Assembly: GCA_001513395.1 (NCBI GenBank)
Contig: LFTP01000175.1
Location: 1 to 23,901 of the forward strand
From: Clostridia bacterium DTU080
Lineage (GTDB): Bacteria; Bacillota; Limnochordia; DTU080
Reading direction: 5' to 3'
Length of the DNA stretch: 23,901 bases
Part shown: positions 23,616-23,901 of the stretch, one piece after another
Numbering within the stretch: position 1 is the first letter of the stretch
Layout: each line of letters begins with the position of its first letter
Notes under the pieces: generated by a model
Seen by the model: only the letters and a program-made list of their open reading frames with translations
Told to the model about the DNA's origin: nothing
Databases searched by the model: none
Program-made: the position numbers and the translations under genes

Positions 23616-23644
23616 AATGTACGGGCTCAACTCTTGGGAGTCAA
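23616..23644 (-). promoter_or_regulatory. Predicted sigma-70 promoter of the dtxR-feoAB operon
   Basis: Read on the minus strand, TTGACT (23639-23644) is the -35 and TACATT (23616-23621) the -10, with an ideal 17-base spacer. Transcription would start near 23609, at the edge of the DtxR-type palindrome. The leader to the ATG at 23548 is about 60 bases and contains AGGAAGAG near the start codon. Confidence 0.75.
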
Positions 23645-23760
23645 GATGAAAAGGCGTTTTTCCCGGTGCGAATTCATGAATCAAGATCAGCGACTTTGGG
23701 CTGCAGGCCTTTCAGCGGTCGGTAGCCAATATTGTCGACTAAGGAGGGATGGATGCTGCG

Positions 23761-23841
23761 ATGCCCAGGCGCTTTTCGTCTGTCTTTGACATCGTCGGTC
23801 CGGTCATGGTCGGGCCTTCCAGTTCACATACCGCGGGCGCT
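23761..23841 (+). pseudogene. sdaAB: L-serine dehydratase beta subunit, first 27 codons, interrupted
   Basis: MPRRFSSVFDIVGPVMVGPS followed by SSHTAGA is the characteristic N-terminus of the iron-sulfur L-serine dehydratase beta subunit (SdaAB), which with the alpha subunit deaminates serine to pyruvate in anaerobes. After Ala27 the family expects an (A/V)RIGR-type segment, but the sequence continues GAVPKGRPLVSF, which comes from an apparent insertion-sequence end starting at 23842. AGGAGGG stands at 23742-23748; an in-frame ATG at 23749 is too close to it, so 23761 is used. The gene is divergent from the dtxR-feoAB operon. The break could be a real insertion or an assembly join at a repeat; the contig ends 60 bases later. 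Confidence 0.8.
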
Positions 23842-23901
23842 GGGGCTGTCCCAAAAGGTCGGCCCCTCGTCTCTTTTAGCTCGCGTCTCGGCTTAGAGAC
23901 T
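23842..23901 (+). mobile_element. Insertion-sequence edge at contig end
   Basis: Starting at GGGGCTGTCCCAAAAG (23842-23857), the sequence no longer fits sdaAB. This motif resembles the terminal inverted repeats of several bacterial IS families and recurs at 14403-14418 in the same contig. Assemblies commonly stop a short way into multi-copy IS elements, which fits the contig ending here. The family cannot be named because no transposase is included. Confidence 0.6.

Overview
The window looks like one complete assembled contig from a strictly anaerobic, fairly GC-rich bacterium, most likely Bacillota (Clostridia- or Limnochordia-like). The basis for this is AddAB in place of RecBCD, a PerR-type Fur repressor with rubrerythrin and desulfoferrodoxin, a FeoAB ferrous iron system, strong GGAGG-type ribosome binding sites and frequent GTG starts. 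The assignment is inference from gene content. Both contig ends look technical: bases 1-13 match the end of the Nextera transposon adapter, and the last 60 bases appear to be the edge of an insertion sequence sitting inside an L-serine dehydratase beta-subunit gene.

Layout, left to right. (1) 14-2786, plus strand: a truncated saccharopine-dehydrogenase-like oxidoreductase, a D-2-hydroxyacid dehydrogenase and a TIM-barrel sugar phosphate isomerase/epimerase, probably one catabolic operon. (2) 2890-4851: an oxidative-stress block with perR behind a PerR-box promoter, then rubrerythrin, a 428-base spacer with structured repeats, desulfoferrodoxin and a clear terminator. (3) 4882-14038: addB and addA (overlapping) for double-strand-break processing, followed closely by a DppA-like D-aminopeptidase and a Gfo/Idh/MocA oxidoreductase. 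(4) 14039-14806: a gene-poor stretch holding a terminator-like hairpin, a solitary sequence resembling a type I-E CRISPR repeat, and a 16-base sequence shared with the insertion-sequence edge at the contig end. (5) 14807-17717: an ADP-ribosylglycohydrolase-family protein with an extra C-terminal domain and a Cys-rich tail, then a class C beta-lactamase-like serine hydrolase. (6) 17756-23644, minus strand: a DtxR-family regulator, feoA, feoB and a GH2 beta-galactosidase in one run, behind a promoter whose start region carries a DtxR-type operator. (7) 23645-23901: the divergent sdaAB start, broken after 27 codons.

Two metal/oxygen circuits stand out. A peroxide sensor (PerR) is joined to peroxide and superoxide reductases, and a DtxR-type repressor is joined to Fe(II) uptake. 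The beta-galactosidase follows feoB with a 36-base gap and no visible terminator, so it may be read from the iron-controlled promoter. No phage, plasmid origin, rRNA, tRNA, cas gene or toxin-antitoxin module was recognised. I did not find a clearly new defence or biosynthetic system. The most unusual region is the non-coding stretch 14080-14806.
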